Shown: positions 1 to 6,228 of the stretch, piece by piece
Numbering within the stretch: position 1 is the stretch's first letter
How the letters are laid out: each line of letters starts with the position of its first letter
Source of the DNA: Actinomycetes bacterium
Lineage (GTDB): Bacteria > Actinomycetota > Thermoleophilia > Solirubrobacterales > Solirubrobacteraceae
DNA: 6,228 bases
Reading direction: 5' to 3'
NCBI GenBank assembly: GCA_023429855.1
Contig: JAEZDB010000027.1
Span: forward strand, 1-6,228
The notes under the pieces: generated by a model
Seen by the model: the letters and a program-made list of their open reading frames with translations, nothing else
Told to the model about the DNA's origin: nothing
Database searches by the model: none
Translations under genes and position numbers: made by a program

Positions 1-1230
1 GGCCTCGACGAACCCGGCGACGAGGCGCGCTTCCGCCGACGCGTGCCAGGGCCACGACGCCTCGATCGTGCCGCTCGTGATGTCGGGGAACTGCGCCTGC
101 GTCTCCCGCGCCGGGTAGATCGGCAGCAGGATCGCCTCGTCGGCGGCTGAGAGCGCTTCGGCGAACGGCCCGGCAAAGTCGCGGGTGCGCGAGAAGAGGT
201 GCGGCTGGAAGACGGCGACCACACGGCCTCGACCTGCCCAGGTCCGCGCGGCTTCGATCGTGGCGGCGACCTCGGTCGGGTGGTGCGCGTAGTCGTCGAC
301 GACGCGGGCTCCGGTGGTCGTCTCCCCCAGCGGTTCAAAGCGGCGGCCGGCGCCGACGAAGCTCGCCAGCGCGCCAGCGGCGTCGGCCGGGTTCACGCCA
401 GCCTGCGCGAGCGCCTCGATCGCGAGCGCGGCGTTGCCGGCGTTGTGGCTGCCGGGCACCTTGAGCGTGATCGTGACCGCATCGCCGCTGCGCGCCGTGA
501 ACGGCACGCCGGTGAGGGGGTCTCCGGCAGGCAGATCGACCGTGACTCTGGGCGTGTCGGCTGGCACCACGCGCGCCCACTCCGTCGGCACGACGGCTTC
601 GCCGCTGCCGCCGAGGAACTGTGTGAAGTCGGCTTCGAGCGCGGTGAGGTCGCGGGCGTCGTGGTCGAGCTCGATGTTGGTGACGATCGAGATCGCCGGG
701 TGCAGCCGCAGGAAGGAGCGGTCGGACTCGTCGGCCTCGATGACGAGCCAGCCGTCGTCGCCGCCCCAGTGGGCGCCGGCACCGAGCGTGCGAACCGTCC
801 CGCCGATGACCCACGACGGGTCGAGCCCCAGACCATGGAGCGCGTGGGCGACCATCGCGCTCGTGGTCGTCTTGCCGTGGGCGCCGGCGACGGCGATCGT
901 GCGGCGATCCTGGACCAGCTCGGCGAGCAGCTCGCTGCGGTGCAGGACGGCGTCGCCCCGCTCACGGGCCGCAGCCAGTTCGGGGTTCTCGTCGGTGATC
1001 GCGGTCGAGCGGACGATCTCCAGCGGGCCGGAGGGCAGCGCTGAGGCGTCGTGGCCGATCGTGATCGTCGCCCCGGCCGCGATCAACCCGTCGACCACCG
1101 GGCTGCCCGCGCGGTCGCTCCCGGTAACCGTCGCGCCGCGCGTCAGCGCGATCGCCGCGAGCCCGCTCATTCCGGCGCCGCCAATCCCGAGGAAGTGCAG
1201 CTTGCGCCCGTGCCAGTCCGTCCCGCTCAC
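1..1230 (-). CDS. murC: UDP-N-acetylmuramate--L-alanine ligase MurC (3' end beyond window)
   Basis: This cytoplasmic ATP-dependent ligase adds L-Ala to UDP-MurNAc, the first step of stem-peptide synthesis. I translated the minus strand from a GTG at 1230. The frame stays open for 410 codons to base 1, so roughly the last 40-80 residues are missing compared with the usual 450-490. The N-terminal Rossmann motif HFLGIGGAGMSGLA is at residues 12-25. The ATP P-loop GAHGKTTT is at 116-123, EADESD at 165-170, TNIELDH at 184-190, the central-domain SHNAGNAA at 261-268, and the C-terminal-domain DDYAHHPTE at 312-320, followed by FSRTR at 346-350. This set and spacing is diagnostic for MurC rather than MurD, MurE, MurF or Mpl. 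The start puts the first motif at the usual distance from the N-terminus. No clear Shine-Dalgarno precedes it. The gene is cut off from murG by an opposite-strand pseudogene, so it probably has its own promoter. Confidence 0.96.
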   Translation of the reverse strand, partial: MSGTDWHGRKLHFLGIGGAGMSGLAAIALTRGATVTGSDRAGSPVVDGLIAAGATITIGHDASALPSGPLEIVRSTAITDENPELAAARERGDAVLHRSELLAELVQDRRTIAVAGAHGKTTTSAMVAHALHGLGLDPSWVIGGTVRTLGAGAHWGGDDGWLVIEADESDRSFLRLHPAISIVTNIELDHDARDLTALEADFTQFLGGSGEAVVPTEWARVVPADTPRVTVDLPAGDPLTGVPFTARSGDAVTITLKVPGSHNAGNAALAIEALAQAGVNPADAAGALASFVGAGRRFEPLGETTTGARVVDDYAHHPTEVAATIEAARTWAGRGRVVAVFQPHLFSRTRDFAGPFAEALSAADEAILLPIYPARETQAQFPDITSGTIEASWPWHASAEARLVAGFVEA

Positions 1231-1330
1231 GGGGACGGAGCCTAGAGGAAGGGGGGCGAATTTTGGTTCGTCAAACCCTCTTATAGATATGGAGAGAATT
1301 CGTGAGCAGGCGACCCGCAAGCGTCGGCGG
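1231..1330. promoter_or_regulatory. AT-rich divergent promoter candidate between murC and the pseudogene
   Basis: Bases 1261-1300 form an AT-rich island in otherwise very GC-rich DNA, between two divergent starts (murC GTG at 1230, pseudogene ATG at 1289). On the plus strand, TATAGAT at 1282-1288 resembles a -10 box but lies directly against the ATG. On the minus strand, TATAAG (plus positions 1280-1285) resembles a -10, and TTGACG (plus 1269-1274) resembles a -35. The TTGACG has no good -10 at 16-19 bases, so no complete promoter can be assigned. The argument is mainly positional: murC needs transcription from somewhere here. Confidence 0.35.
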
Positions 1331-2100
1331 AGCGCCGCAGAACTCGACGAGATCGTGAGCCGGGTGACCCGTCGCGCGGCAACCCGGGGCGGAGCGACAA
1401 CCGGGAAGAGCCTGGTCGCAGAGGGGTTGAGCCGGAAGGACATCAGGCGTTATGACCGGCGGGGCTGGCTCCATGATCTCGGCGGCGACGTGTACGCCGT
1501 GGGCCACGACGCGATGACGGAGCGTGGCTGGCGGTGGGCCTCGCTTCTCAGCGGCGGAGCAGGTGCTGCGCTCAGCTATTGGACCGCCGCCGTGCTGTGG
1601 GGACTGCTTGAGCGCGACCCGGATCCGAACACGATCCACGTGTCGACGACGCGAAGCGCCCGCCAGGGCTGCCGCGGGACGAAGATTCACCGCCCGCGGC
1701 GTTTGGAGCGCGGCGATTGCTCCACCCGACATGGCCTGAGAGTGACCAGCCTCTTCAGGACGTTGCTCGATCTCGCGTCCATACAGCGGGGCTCCCGGAG
1801 TACGAGTCCAACGTCCCGTTCGACGGCAAGGAGATCGATGTCCTCCACCGCGACCGCAATGCTGCCATCGAGCTCAATTGGTGGAGCTACCACGGCGGCC
1901 GCCGAGCCTATCGGCGGGACCACGCCAAAGCGCGGGCCCTTGCGCGGATCGGGGTGGCACTGTTTCAGGTGGCGGGCGAAGATCTCGACGACGATCCCAA
2001 CGCGGTCATCGACGACGTGCGCGCATACCTCGCTCACCATCCGCCGGTGCCCGACCCGGTGTTGGGCCGGCGCCCGGCTCGGGCTCCAGAAGCGACGTAG
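1289..2100 (+). pseudogene. Decayed AbiEi-like / DUF559-type protein gene, frameshifted and internally deleted
   Basis: The N-terminal part runs from ATG 1289 to about 1786 (166 codons). After a basic start, residues 40-74 (SLVAEGLSRKDIRRYDRRGW, then GDVYAVGH) look like the winged-helix domain of AbiEi-family antitoxin-like proteins. ALSYWTAAVLWGL, TKIHRP and the end RVTSLFRTLLDLA are also typical. The C-terminal part is one frame over, from about 1789 (GLPEYESNVPFDGKEIDVLH) to TAG 2098-2100. It resembles the DUF559/Vsr-like nuclease fold, with IELNWWSYH where relatives commonly have a VELDGxxxH-type motif. Relatives I recall carry a long linker between the halves, missing here, so a deletion plus frameshift near 1771-1795 is likely. 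Read without a shift, the N-terminal frame runs to TGA 2141-2143 (284 aa) with an unrelated Arg/Ser/Thr-rich end. The function of intact relatives is poorly defined; an antitoxin role is not shown. It lies opposite to the flanking cell-wall genes. Confidence 0.72.
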
Positions 2101-2124
2101 AGCGGCCGATTGCCGACCCAAGTC
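2081..2124. repeat. 44-base direct repeat, copy 1
   Basis: This copy matches 2153-2196 at 41 of 44 positions. The differences are at repeat positions 8, 25 and 29. It overlaps the 3' end of the pseudogene: its first bases encode the last residues (APEAT) and the TAG stop. This suggests the repeat landed in, or replaced, the original gene end. Only the right end keeps the CCCAAGT arm seen in copy 2. Confidence 0.85.
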
Positions 2125-2152
2125 ACCACACGATCCGGCGTGACAGCAACTT

Positions 2153-2196
2153 GGGCTCCGGAAGCGACGTAGAGCGACCGTTTGCCGACCCAAGTC
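2153..2196. repeat. 44-base direct repeat, copy 2
   Basis: This is the second copy, 72 bases downstream start to start, with a 28-base unrelated spacer. With four flanking bases on the left it is bounded by a 7-base inverted repeat, ACTTGGG (2149-2155) and CCCAAGT (2189-2195). That gives it the look of a small intergenic palindromic element. It lies in the convergent gap between the pseudogene and murG. The arms are about 33 bases apart and no T-run follows, so I do not call a terminator. Confidence 0.85.
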
Positions 2197-2234
2197 GCGG
2201 CCTAGGCCCGTGAAGCCACGAGTGCGCCACGGCC

Positions 2235-3290
2235 TTAGGAGTTCGCGGCGGCGATGACCTCGGCGGCGATGGCATCGGCGGCGTCGGGGCGCGCGAAGGC
2301 AAGTGCGGCCTCGCCCATTGACGCCAGGCGGGCCGGGTCGGCGAGGAGCGCGTCGACCTCGGTGCGCAGGCGCTGCGGCGTGAGGTCGGCGTCGTCGATC
2401 AGGATCGCGGCGCCGCGGTCGACGAGCGCCATCGCGTTGCCGCGCTGGTGGTCGGCGGCCGCATGCGGATACGGGACCAAGATCGACGGGCGGCCGTGGG
2501 CCGCGATTTCGAAGACGGAGCCGCCCGAGCGAGCGACGCAGAGGTCGCAGGCAAGGAGAGCTTCGTTGAAGCGGTCGATGTAGGGCTCGAGCTGGTACCG
2601 CTCGGCGGGCACGCGCGGCCGCAGCGACGCTTCGTCGCGGGTGCCTCCGGCGTGAAGCACGCGGTAGGGCGCGCCGGCGAGCCCCTCGATCGCCGCTTCG
2701 TTGATCGAGCGGGCGCCCAGCGAGCCGCCGAAGAGAAGGACGAGCTGCTCGTCGCCCGCCACGCCGAATCGCGCGCGAGCCGCAGGCCGGTCGGTCGCCG
2801 GAGGCGGAACCGGGCGGCCGGTCACGAGGAACGTGTCGCTGTCGGCGCCGGCGACCGGGAAGGCCAGGCAGACGCGTTTGGCGCGCTTGGCCAGGTACCG
2901 GTTCGACAGCCCCAGGTGCGAGTCGGCCTCGGTGAGGACCAGCGGAATGCGTCGACGGACTGCGGCCGCGCCGACCACGCCGGCGACGTAGCCCCCGCCG
3001 CCCATCACGACGTCGGGCTGCCAGGCCTTGAGCAGCTTGCTCGCCGATCGGTACGCCCCGACCGCTTTGAAGCCCGCCTTCGCCGCGGCCTTGGGGTCGG
3101 TGCGGCTGAAACCGCGCACGTCGAGCTGCTCGAGCTCGTAGCCCGCCTGCGGCACGAGACGGACCTCGGCCCGGTCGCCGCCGATGAAGCGGACCCGGTG
3201 GCCTTGGTCACGGAGGGCATTTGCGACGGCGAGCGCCGGCACCACGTGGCCAGCGGTCCCGCCGGCGGCGATCACGATCGAGAGACTCAC
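2235..3290 (-). CDS. murG: UDP-GlcNAc:lipid I N-acetylglucosaminyltransferase MurG
   Basis: This GT-B glycosyltransferase transfers GlcNAc to lipid I at the inner face of the membrane, forming lipid II. With the GTG at 3290 the protein has 351 residues, normal for MurG. The N-lobe loop GGTAGHVVPALAVANAL begins at residue 10, with its His at 15. A second Gly-rich loop, MGGGGYVAG, is at 96-104, TGRPVP at 158-163, and the third Gly-rich loop FGGSLGARSIN at 187-197. The UDP-GlcNAc site includes RSGGSVFEIAAHG (254-266) and PYPHAAADHQRGNA (273-286). The usual HEQN-type motif is replaced by TEADSHLGLSN (120-130). The frame is open upstream into ftsW, but that part is the antiparallel-frame reading of the ftsW tail and resembles no MurG. 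A TTG at 3299 is an alternative start only three codons longer. No Shine-Dalgarno is evident. The gene starts 37 bases after ftsW and is probably co-transcribed with it. Confidence 0.95.
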   Translation of the reverse strand: MSLSIVIAAGGTAGHVVPALAVANALRDQGHRVRFIGGDRAEVRLVPQAGYELEQLDVRGFSRTDPKAAAKAGFKAVGAYRSASKLLKAWQPDVVMGGGGYVAGVVGAAAVRRRIPLVLTEADSHLGLSNRYLAKRAKRVCLAFPVAGADSDTFLVTGRPVPPPATDRPAARARFGVAGDEQLVLLFGGSLGARSINEAAIEGLAGAPYRVLHAGGTRDEASLRPRVPAERYQLEPYIDRFNEALLACDLCVARSGGSVFEIAAHGRPSILVPYPHAAADHQRGNAMALVDRGAAILIDDADLTPQRLRTEVDALLADPARLASMGEAALAFARPDAADAIAAEVIAAANS

Positions 3291-3327
3291 GCGCGGCAAC
3301 GCTAGAGGGTGGCGGGCTTGGGAGCGC

Positions 3328-5001
3328 CTACGCCTTGGGGGCGTCAGCGAGCAGCCGGGCAGCCTGCTCACGCGAGACGAGCTTGCCGTCGGGCATGAGC
3401 ACGCGGCCGTCGGGCAGCGAGATCGGGCTCTTGGGCCGACCGATCCGGCCGCCCGGCAGGCGGACGGTGCCGTCGGAAAGGAGCTCCATCCCGGCGACAC
3501 GCTCGACGACCTTCGGCGTGGGCGCTGCGCCGCTTTGGGCTGCGGCAGACGGCGAGCGCCGGCGACCTGAGACGCTCCCACGTCTGCGGGTCGCCGGTGC
3601 GCTGCCTCCCTGTACCGCGGGTTGCGGCAAGGACGGTCGGGCGCCGTTGGCGGACGCCCCAGGATCGGTGGTCGCCGGGCGCTGATCGACGACGCGCAGC
3701 TCGCCCGGCTGCGGCTCCGGCGGAAGCGGGCCGCCGAGCCCGGCTGCAGCCTTCGTGGTGGCGACCGCCGCGGCCATGCGGCTGGCGACCGTCGTGGGAG
3801 CCGCCTCGGCCCGAACGGCCGCTGCGGCCCGCACCGGCACCGGAGGTGCAGCGACCGGCACGACGAGCGGCGGCGCCCCGAGGGAGGTGCGGCGATCGAT
3901 GTCGATGAGCAACCCGACCACGGCCAGCAGAATGACCTCGCTGGAACCGCCAGCGGAGATGAACGGCAGCGGCACGCCGGTGAGCGGCGCGATGCCGAGG
4001 ACCGCCCAGACGTTGAGGCCGGCCTGCCACAGCAGGATCGACGCCAGCCCGCCGGCCACGAGGCGGTCGTAGCCGTAGCGGGCCTCGCGGGCGATGCGCA
4101 GCCCCTGCCACACGAGCCAGAGGTAGAGCCCCATGATCACGGTCGCGCCGATCAGACCGACCTCTTCCATGATCACCGGCAGGATGAAGTCGGTCTGCGG
4201 CTCAGGGATCAGGTGCTTCTGCAGGCTCTCGCCGATGCCGTGCCCGGTCACGCCGCCGGAGCCGATCGCCATCAGGCCGTTCGTGATCTGAAAGCCCGCG
4301 TCGAAGCGGTCGGCGAAGGGCGCGAGAAAGACCGTGAACCGCTCGACGCGCTCGGGCATTGCCAGCGTCAGCAGCGCGGCAGCGGCTGCAGCCGCCAGGA
4401 TCAACGACCCGAGAATCCGAATCGGCGCGCCGGCGACGAAGAGGACCGTGATCACGATCGCGCCGGTCACGAGGGCAGACCCGAGATCCTGCATGGCGAT
4501 CACGCCGAGCACGCCGCCGACGGTCAGAAGGACCGGCTTGAGCTCGGTCCACGACCGCACGCGCCACGGCTCGCGACCGAGCGTTGCCGCCATCCACAGC
4601 ACGAGCGCGGGCTTGAGGAGCTCGGACGGCTGCAGCGTGAAGCCGCCGGGCAGCACGATCCACTGCTTGGCGCCGTTGATCGTGGGCGTGATCGGCGTTG
4701 GCAGCATCACGAAGATCACGCCACACACGCCGATGCCGAGCAAGACTTTGGTCAGCTGGTGCGCGAGCGCCAGGCCACCTTCGCCGTGGCGTCCGCCGCG
4801 GCCGAGGAAGAACATCAGCGACAGGCCGACGACGCCGAACACGACGCTCTTGGCGAAGTACGAGAAGGCGCTGCCGGTGCTGGACCCGTCGGCGGCGCTG
4901 AGGACGGCGAGGCAGCCGATCACCACGAGCGAGACGGTCGCCACCGTGAGCTGGTGGCGAGGCCGGAGGGCGCCGCTGCGGATCGCTGCCGTCTGGTCCA
5001 T
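3328..5001 (-). CDS. ftsW: SEDS peptidoglycan glycosyltransferase FtsW with long C-terminal tail
   Basis: FtsW is a multi-pass membrane enzyme that polymerises lipid II at the septum with its partner class B PBP. The ATG at 5001 gives 557 residues, well above the usual 380-420 of the core. Residues about 15-371 are the SEDS domain, with many hydrophobic segments. They carry FSYFAKS (46-52), NGAKQWI (109-115), LQPSELLKP (123-131), GHGIGESLQKHLIPEPQTDF (253-272), whose Asp271 is probably the conserved essential acidic residue, MEEVGLIGA (278-286), and GVPLPFISAGGSS (342-354). Residues about 372-500 are an Ala/Pro-rich, low-complexity and probably disordered linker. Residues 505-557 form a compact end with LPDG-type repeats. 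RodA is the alternative paralogue, but the position between murD and murG favours FtsW. The start overlaps the murD stop in TGATG, which indicates translational coupling. An open extension of 26 codons upstream lies in murD and is rejected. Confidence 0.94.
   Translation of the reverse strand: MDQTAAIRSGALRPRHQLTVATVSLVVIGCLAVLSAADGSSTGSAFSYFAKSVVFGVVGLSLMFFLGRGGRHGEGGLALAHQLTKVLLGIGVCGVIFVMLPTPITPTINGAKQWIVLPGGFTLQPSELLKPALVLWMAATLGREPWRVRSWTELKPVLLTVGGVLGVIAMQDLGSALVTGAIVITVLFVAGAPIRILGSLILAAAAAAALLTLAMPERVERFTVFLAPFADRFDAGFQITNGLMAIGSGGVTGHGIGESLQKHLIPEPQTDFILPVIMEEVGLIGATVIMGLYLWLVWQGLRIAREARYGYDRLVAGGLASILLWQAGLNVWAVLGIAPLTGVPLPFISAGGSSEVILLAVVGLLIDIDRRTSLGAPPLVVPVAAPPVPVRAAAAVRAEAAPTTVASRMAAAVATTKAAAGLGGPLPPEPQPGELRVVDQRPATTDPGASANGARPSLPQPAVQGGSAPATRRRGSVSGRRRSPSAAAQSGAAPTPKVVERVAGMELLSDGTVRLPGGRIGRPKSPISLPDGRVLMPDGKLVSREQAARLLADAPKA
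3376..3480 (-). other. Two-copy LPDG-type module at the FtsW C-terminus
   Basis: Within FtsW, residues 508-520 (LSDGTVRLPGGRI) and 529-541 (LPDGRVLMPDGKL) align without gaps. They share L, D, G, V, P and G, with similar residues at several other sites. The unit reads roughly L-x-D-G-x-V-x-L-P-x-G-K/R-I/L. It follows about 130 residues of Ala/Pro-rich linker and precedes a short predicted helix (SREQAARLLAD). Given the standard FtsW topology, it should sit in the cytoplasm. I do not recognise it as a named domain. Confidence 0.6.
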
Positions 5002-6228
5002 CACGCGCTGCTTCGCCGCGCGGCGGCCAACTCCTTGAAGTCCTGGCCGCGAATCTCGTAGCTCGGAAACTGGTCCCAAGAGGCGCAGGCCGGCGAAAGC
5101 AACACGACGTCGCCGGAGACCGCCTGCTCACGCGCCGTTTCAGCGGCCACGTCGAGAGTCCGGCAGCGGAAGATCCGATCGGGCGGCAACGCGCCAGCAA
5201 GCTCCTGCGCGAGCTGCGGCTCGGCGTCGCCGATGAGCTGCACGCTCGCACAGCCAGCGGCGATCGGGGCACGCAGCGCCTTGAAGGTCTGCCCCTTGGC
5301 GAGGCCGCCGAGGATCAGGTGGATGCGGCGGCCGGGGAACGCCGCGAGTGCCGTGAGGGTTGCGTCGACGTTGGTCGCCTTGGAGTCGTTGACCCACAGC
5401 ACGCCGTCCCACTCCCCCGCCGACTCCAACCGGTGAGCCACGCCGGGGAACGCGGCCAACCCGGCGGCGACGTCGCGCATCTCGACGCCGGCCGCCAGCG
5501 TGATCGCCGCGGCTGCAGCGGCGTTCTCGTAGTTGTGCGTGCCAAACAGCCGCAGACCACCCGCGGCGGCGAGGACGTCGTCGCCGCACCGCACGCAGCC
5601 CTCGGCCGTGTCGACGTCGCTGCCGGGCCCGAATCGCACGATGCGCGCGCCGCCGGTCGGTGCGTCAAACCCGACGGGCAAGACGGCGGTGTCGCCGTCG
5701 CCAAGGTGCGCGAACAGACGGAGTTTGGCCTCGCGGTAGGCCTCCAGCGTGCCGTGGCGGTCGAGGTGGTCCGGCGCGAGGTTCAGCAGCGCGGCGACGT
5801 CGGGGTGGAAGCCGTCGGCGGCCTCCAGCTGGAACGAGCTGACCTCGAGGACGAGGGTGCTGTCGTCGGTCGTCGTCGGCGCCAGCTCGGTCAGCGCGTA
5901 GCCGACGTTGCCCGCCAGGACGACGTTGCGGCCGGCGCGGCGGCAGATCGCGGCCACCAGCTCGGTCGTAGTGGTCTTGCCGTTGGTGCCGGTGATTGCG
6001 AGGACCTGGCCGCGGCTCGCGCGCCAGCCCAGTTCGAGCTCGCCCATCACCGGGAGTCCGGCCGCGCGCGCGGCTTCCAGCACCGGCGCACCCCACGGGA
6101 CCCCCGGCGAAGCGACGACCGCTGCAGCGCCGCTCGACCGCAGTTCCGCGAGCCCGTCGGTGCCGAGGACGACCGCACCCGGCAGATCACCCGGCAGGGT
6201 CGGCCGTCCGGCGTCGACGCCGGTCACC
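5001..6228 (-). CDS. murD: UDP-N-acetylmuramoyl-L-alanine--D-glutamate ligase MurD (5' end beyond window)
   Basis: This cytoplasmic ligase adds D-Glu to UDP-MurNAc-L-Ala. The visible part is 408 codons, open through the right window edge. The GTG at 6227 is only the first possible start inside the window. Comparison with the family places SPGVPWGAPVLEAA (residues 40-53 from that GTG) near residue 85-90 of a complete protein, so about 40-50 N-terminal residues are missing. The P-loop GTNGKTTTT is at 80-88, SSFQLE at 130-135, and NLAPDHLDRHG at 149-159. The AK at 167-168 falls in the region of the family's carbamylated lysine. GTHNYENAAAAAAI is at 229-242, HRLES at 265-269, VNDSKATN at 279-286, and LILGGLAKG at 304-312. 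The end LLSPACASWDQFPSYEIRGQ (376-395) is typical of MurD. The stop TGA shares its A with the ftsW start. Confidence 0.96.
   Translation of the reverse strand, partial: VTGVDAGRPTLPGDLPGAVVLGTDGLAELRSSGAAAVVASPGVPWGAPVLEAARAAGLPVMGELELGWRASRGQVLAITGTNGKTTTTELVAAICRRAGRNVVLAGNVGYALTELAPTTTDDSTLVLEVSSFQLEAADGFHPDVAALLNLAPDHLDRHGTLEAYREAKLRLFAHLGDGDTAVLPVGFDAPTGGARIVRFGPGSDVDTAEGCVRCGDDVLAAAGGLRLFGTHNYENAAAAAAITLAAGVEMRDVAAGLAAFPGVAHRLESAGEWDGVLWVNDSKATNVDATLTALAAFPGRRIHLILGGLAKGQTFKALRAPIAAGCASVQLIGDAEPQLAQELAGALPPDRIFRCRTLDVAAETAREQAVSGDVVLLSPACASWDQFPSYEIRGQDFKELAAARRSSA

Noticed and set aside
199..1044. Long plus-strand open frame of 281 codons
   Set aside because: It lies antisense to murC, whose motifs are continuous through the same bases. 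The translation is Arg/Asp/Val-rich with no recognisable domain.
314..1288. Upstream part of the plus-strand frame containing the pseudogene
   Set aside because: It is the mirror of murC codons and Ser/Arg-rich. Family-like sequence begins only at the ATG at 1289.
1289..2100. Complete type IV toxin-antitoxin or defence system
   Set aside because: Only one decayed AbiEi-like gene is present. No partner nucleotidyltransferase toxin is adjacent, and both neighbours are cell-wall genes.
2081..2196. Minimal CRISPR array (44-base repeats, 28-base spacer)
   Set aside because: There are only two units with three mismatches. One overlaps a coding end, and no cas genes are nearby.
2199..2208. Perfect 10-base palindrome GGCCTAGGCC
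   Set aside because: It is too short and common in GC-rich DNA to assign a role, and it has no T-run or loop for a terminator.
2448..3305. Plus-strand open frame of 285 codons
   Set aside because: It is antisense to murG, which shows all family motifs. It has shadow-frame composition.
3291..3581. N-terminal extension of MurG by 97 residues
   Set aside because: It overlaps ftsW out of frame, is Arg/Pro/Ser-rich, and would make MurG far longer than normal.
3622..5061. Plus-strand open frame of 479 codons
   Set aside because: It lies antisense to ftsW in high-GC DNA. The composition (Arg, Asp, His, Gln) is typical of shadow frames, and no domain is visible.
5002..5079. 26-residue N-terminal extension of FtsW
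   Set aside because: It lies inside the conserved murD C-terminus in another frame. The ATG at 5001 in the TGATG overlap is the natural start.

Overview
The window is GC-rich and almost fully coding. Four peptidoglycan and division genes lie on the minus strand in the order murD (5' end cut by the right window edge), ftsW, murG, murC (3' end cut by the left edge). This is a segment of the dcw (division and cell wall) cluster. The organism is probably a high-GC actinobacterium. My best guess is the class Thermoleophilia (Solirubrobacterales-like), based on GTG starts, the long Ala/Pro-rich FtsW tail, the unusual MurG acceptor-lobe motif and an AbiEi/DUF559-type gene. That placement is inference, not a database result.

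Layout, right to left in the direction of transcription: murD (6228 to 5001) overlaps ftsW (5001 to 3328) by one base in a TGATG. A 37-base gap separates ftsW from murG (3290 to 2235). A 1-kb interruption follows (1231 to 2234), then murC (1230 to 1). The interruption holds a decayed gene on the opposite strand (1289 to 2100). It has an AbiEi-like winged-helix N-terminal part and a DUF559-like nuclease-fold C-terminal part in different reading frames. Two copies of a 44-base repeat (2081-2124 and 2153-2196) follow, the first overlapping the end of the pseudogene.

The four minus-strand genes work in sequence. MurC adds L-Ala to UDP-MurNAc and MurD adds D-Glu, both in the cytoplasm. MurG converts lipid I to lipid II on the inner face of the membrane. 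FtsW polymerises lipid II into glycan at the division septum.

No convincing new multi-gene system is visible. The best leads are the cytoplasmic tail of FtsW, which ends in a small two-copy LPDG-type module, the MurG motif variant, and the accessory insertion that separates murC from the rest of the operon.
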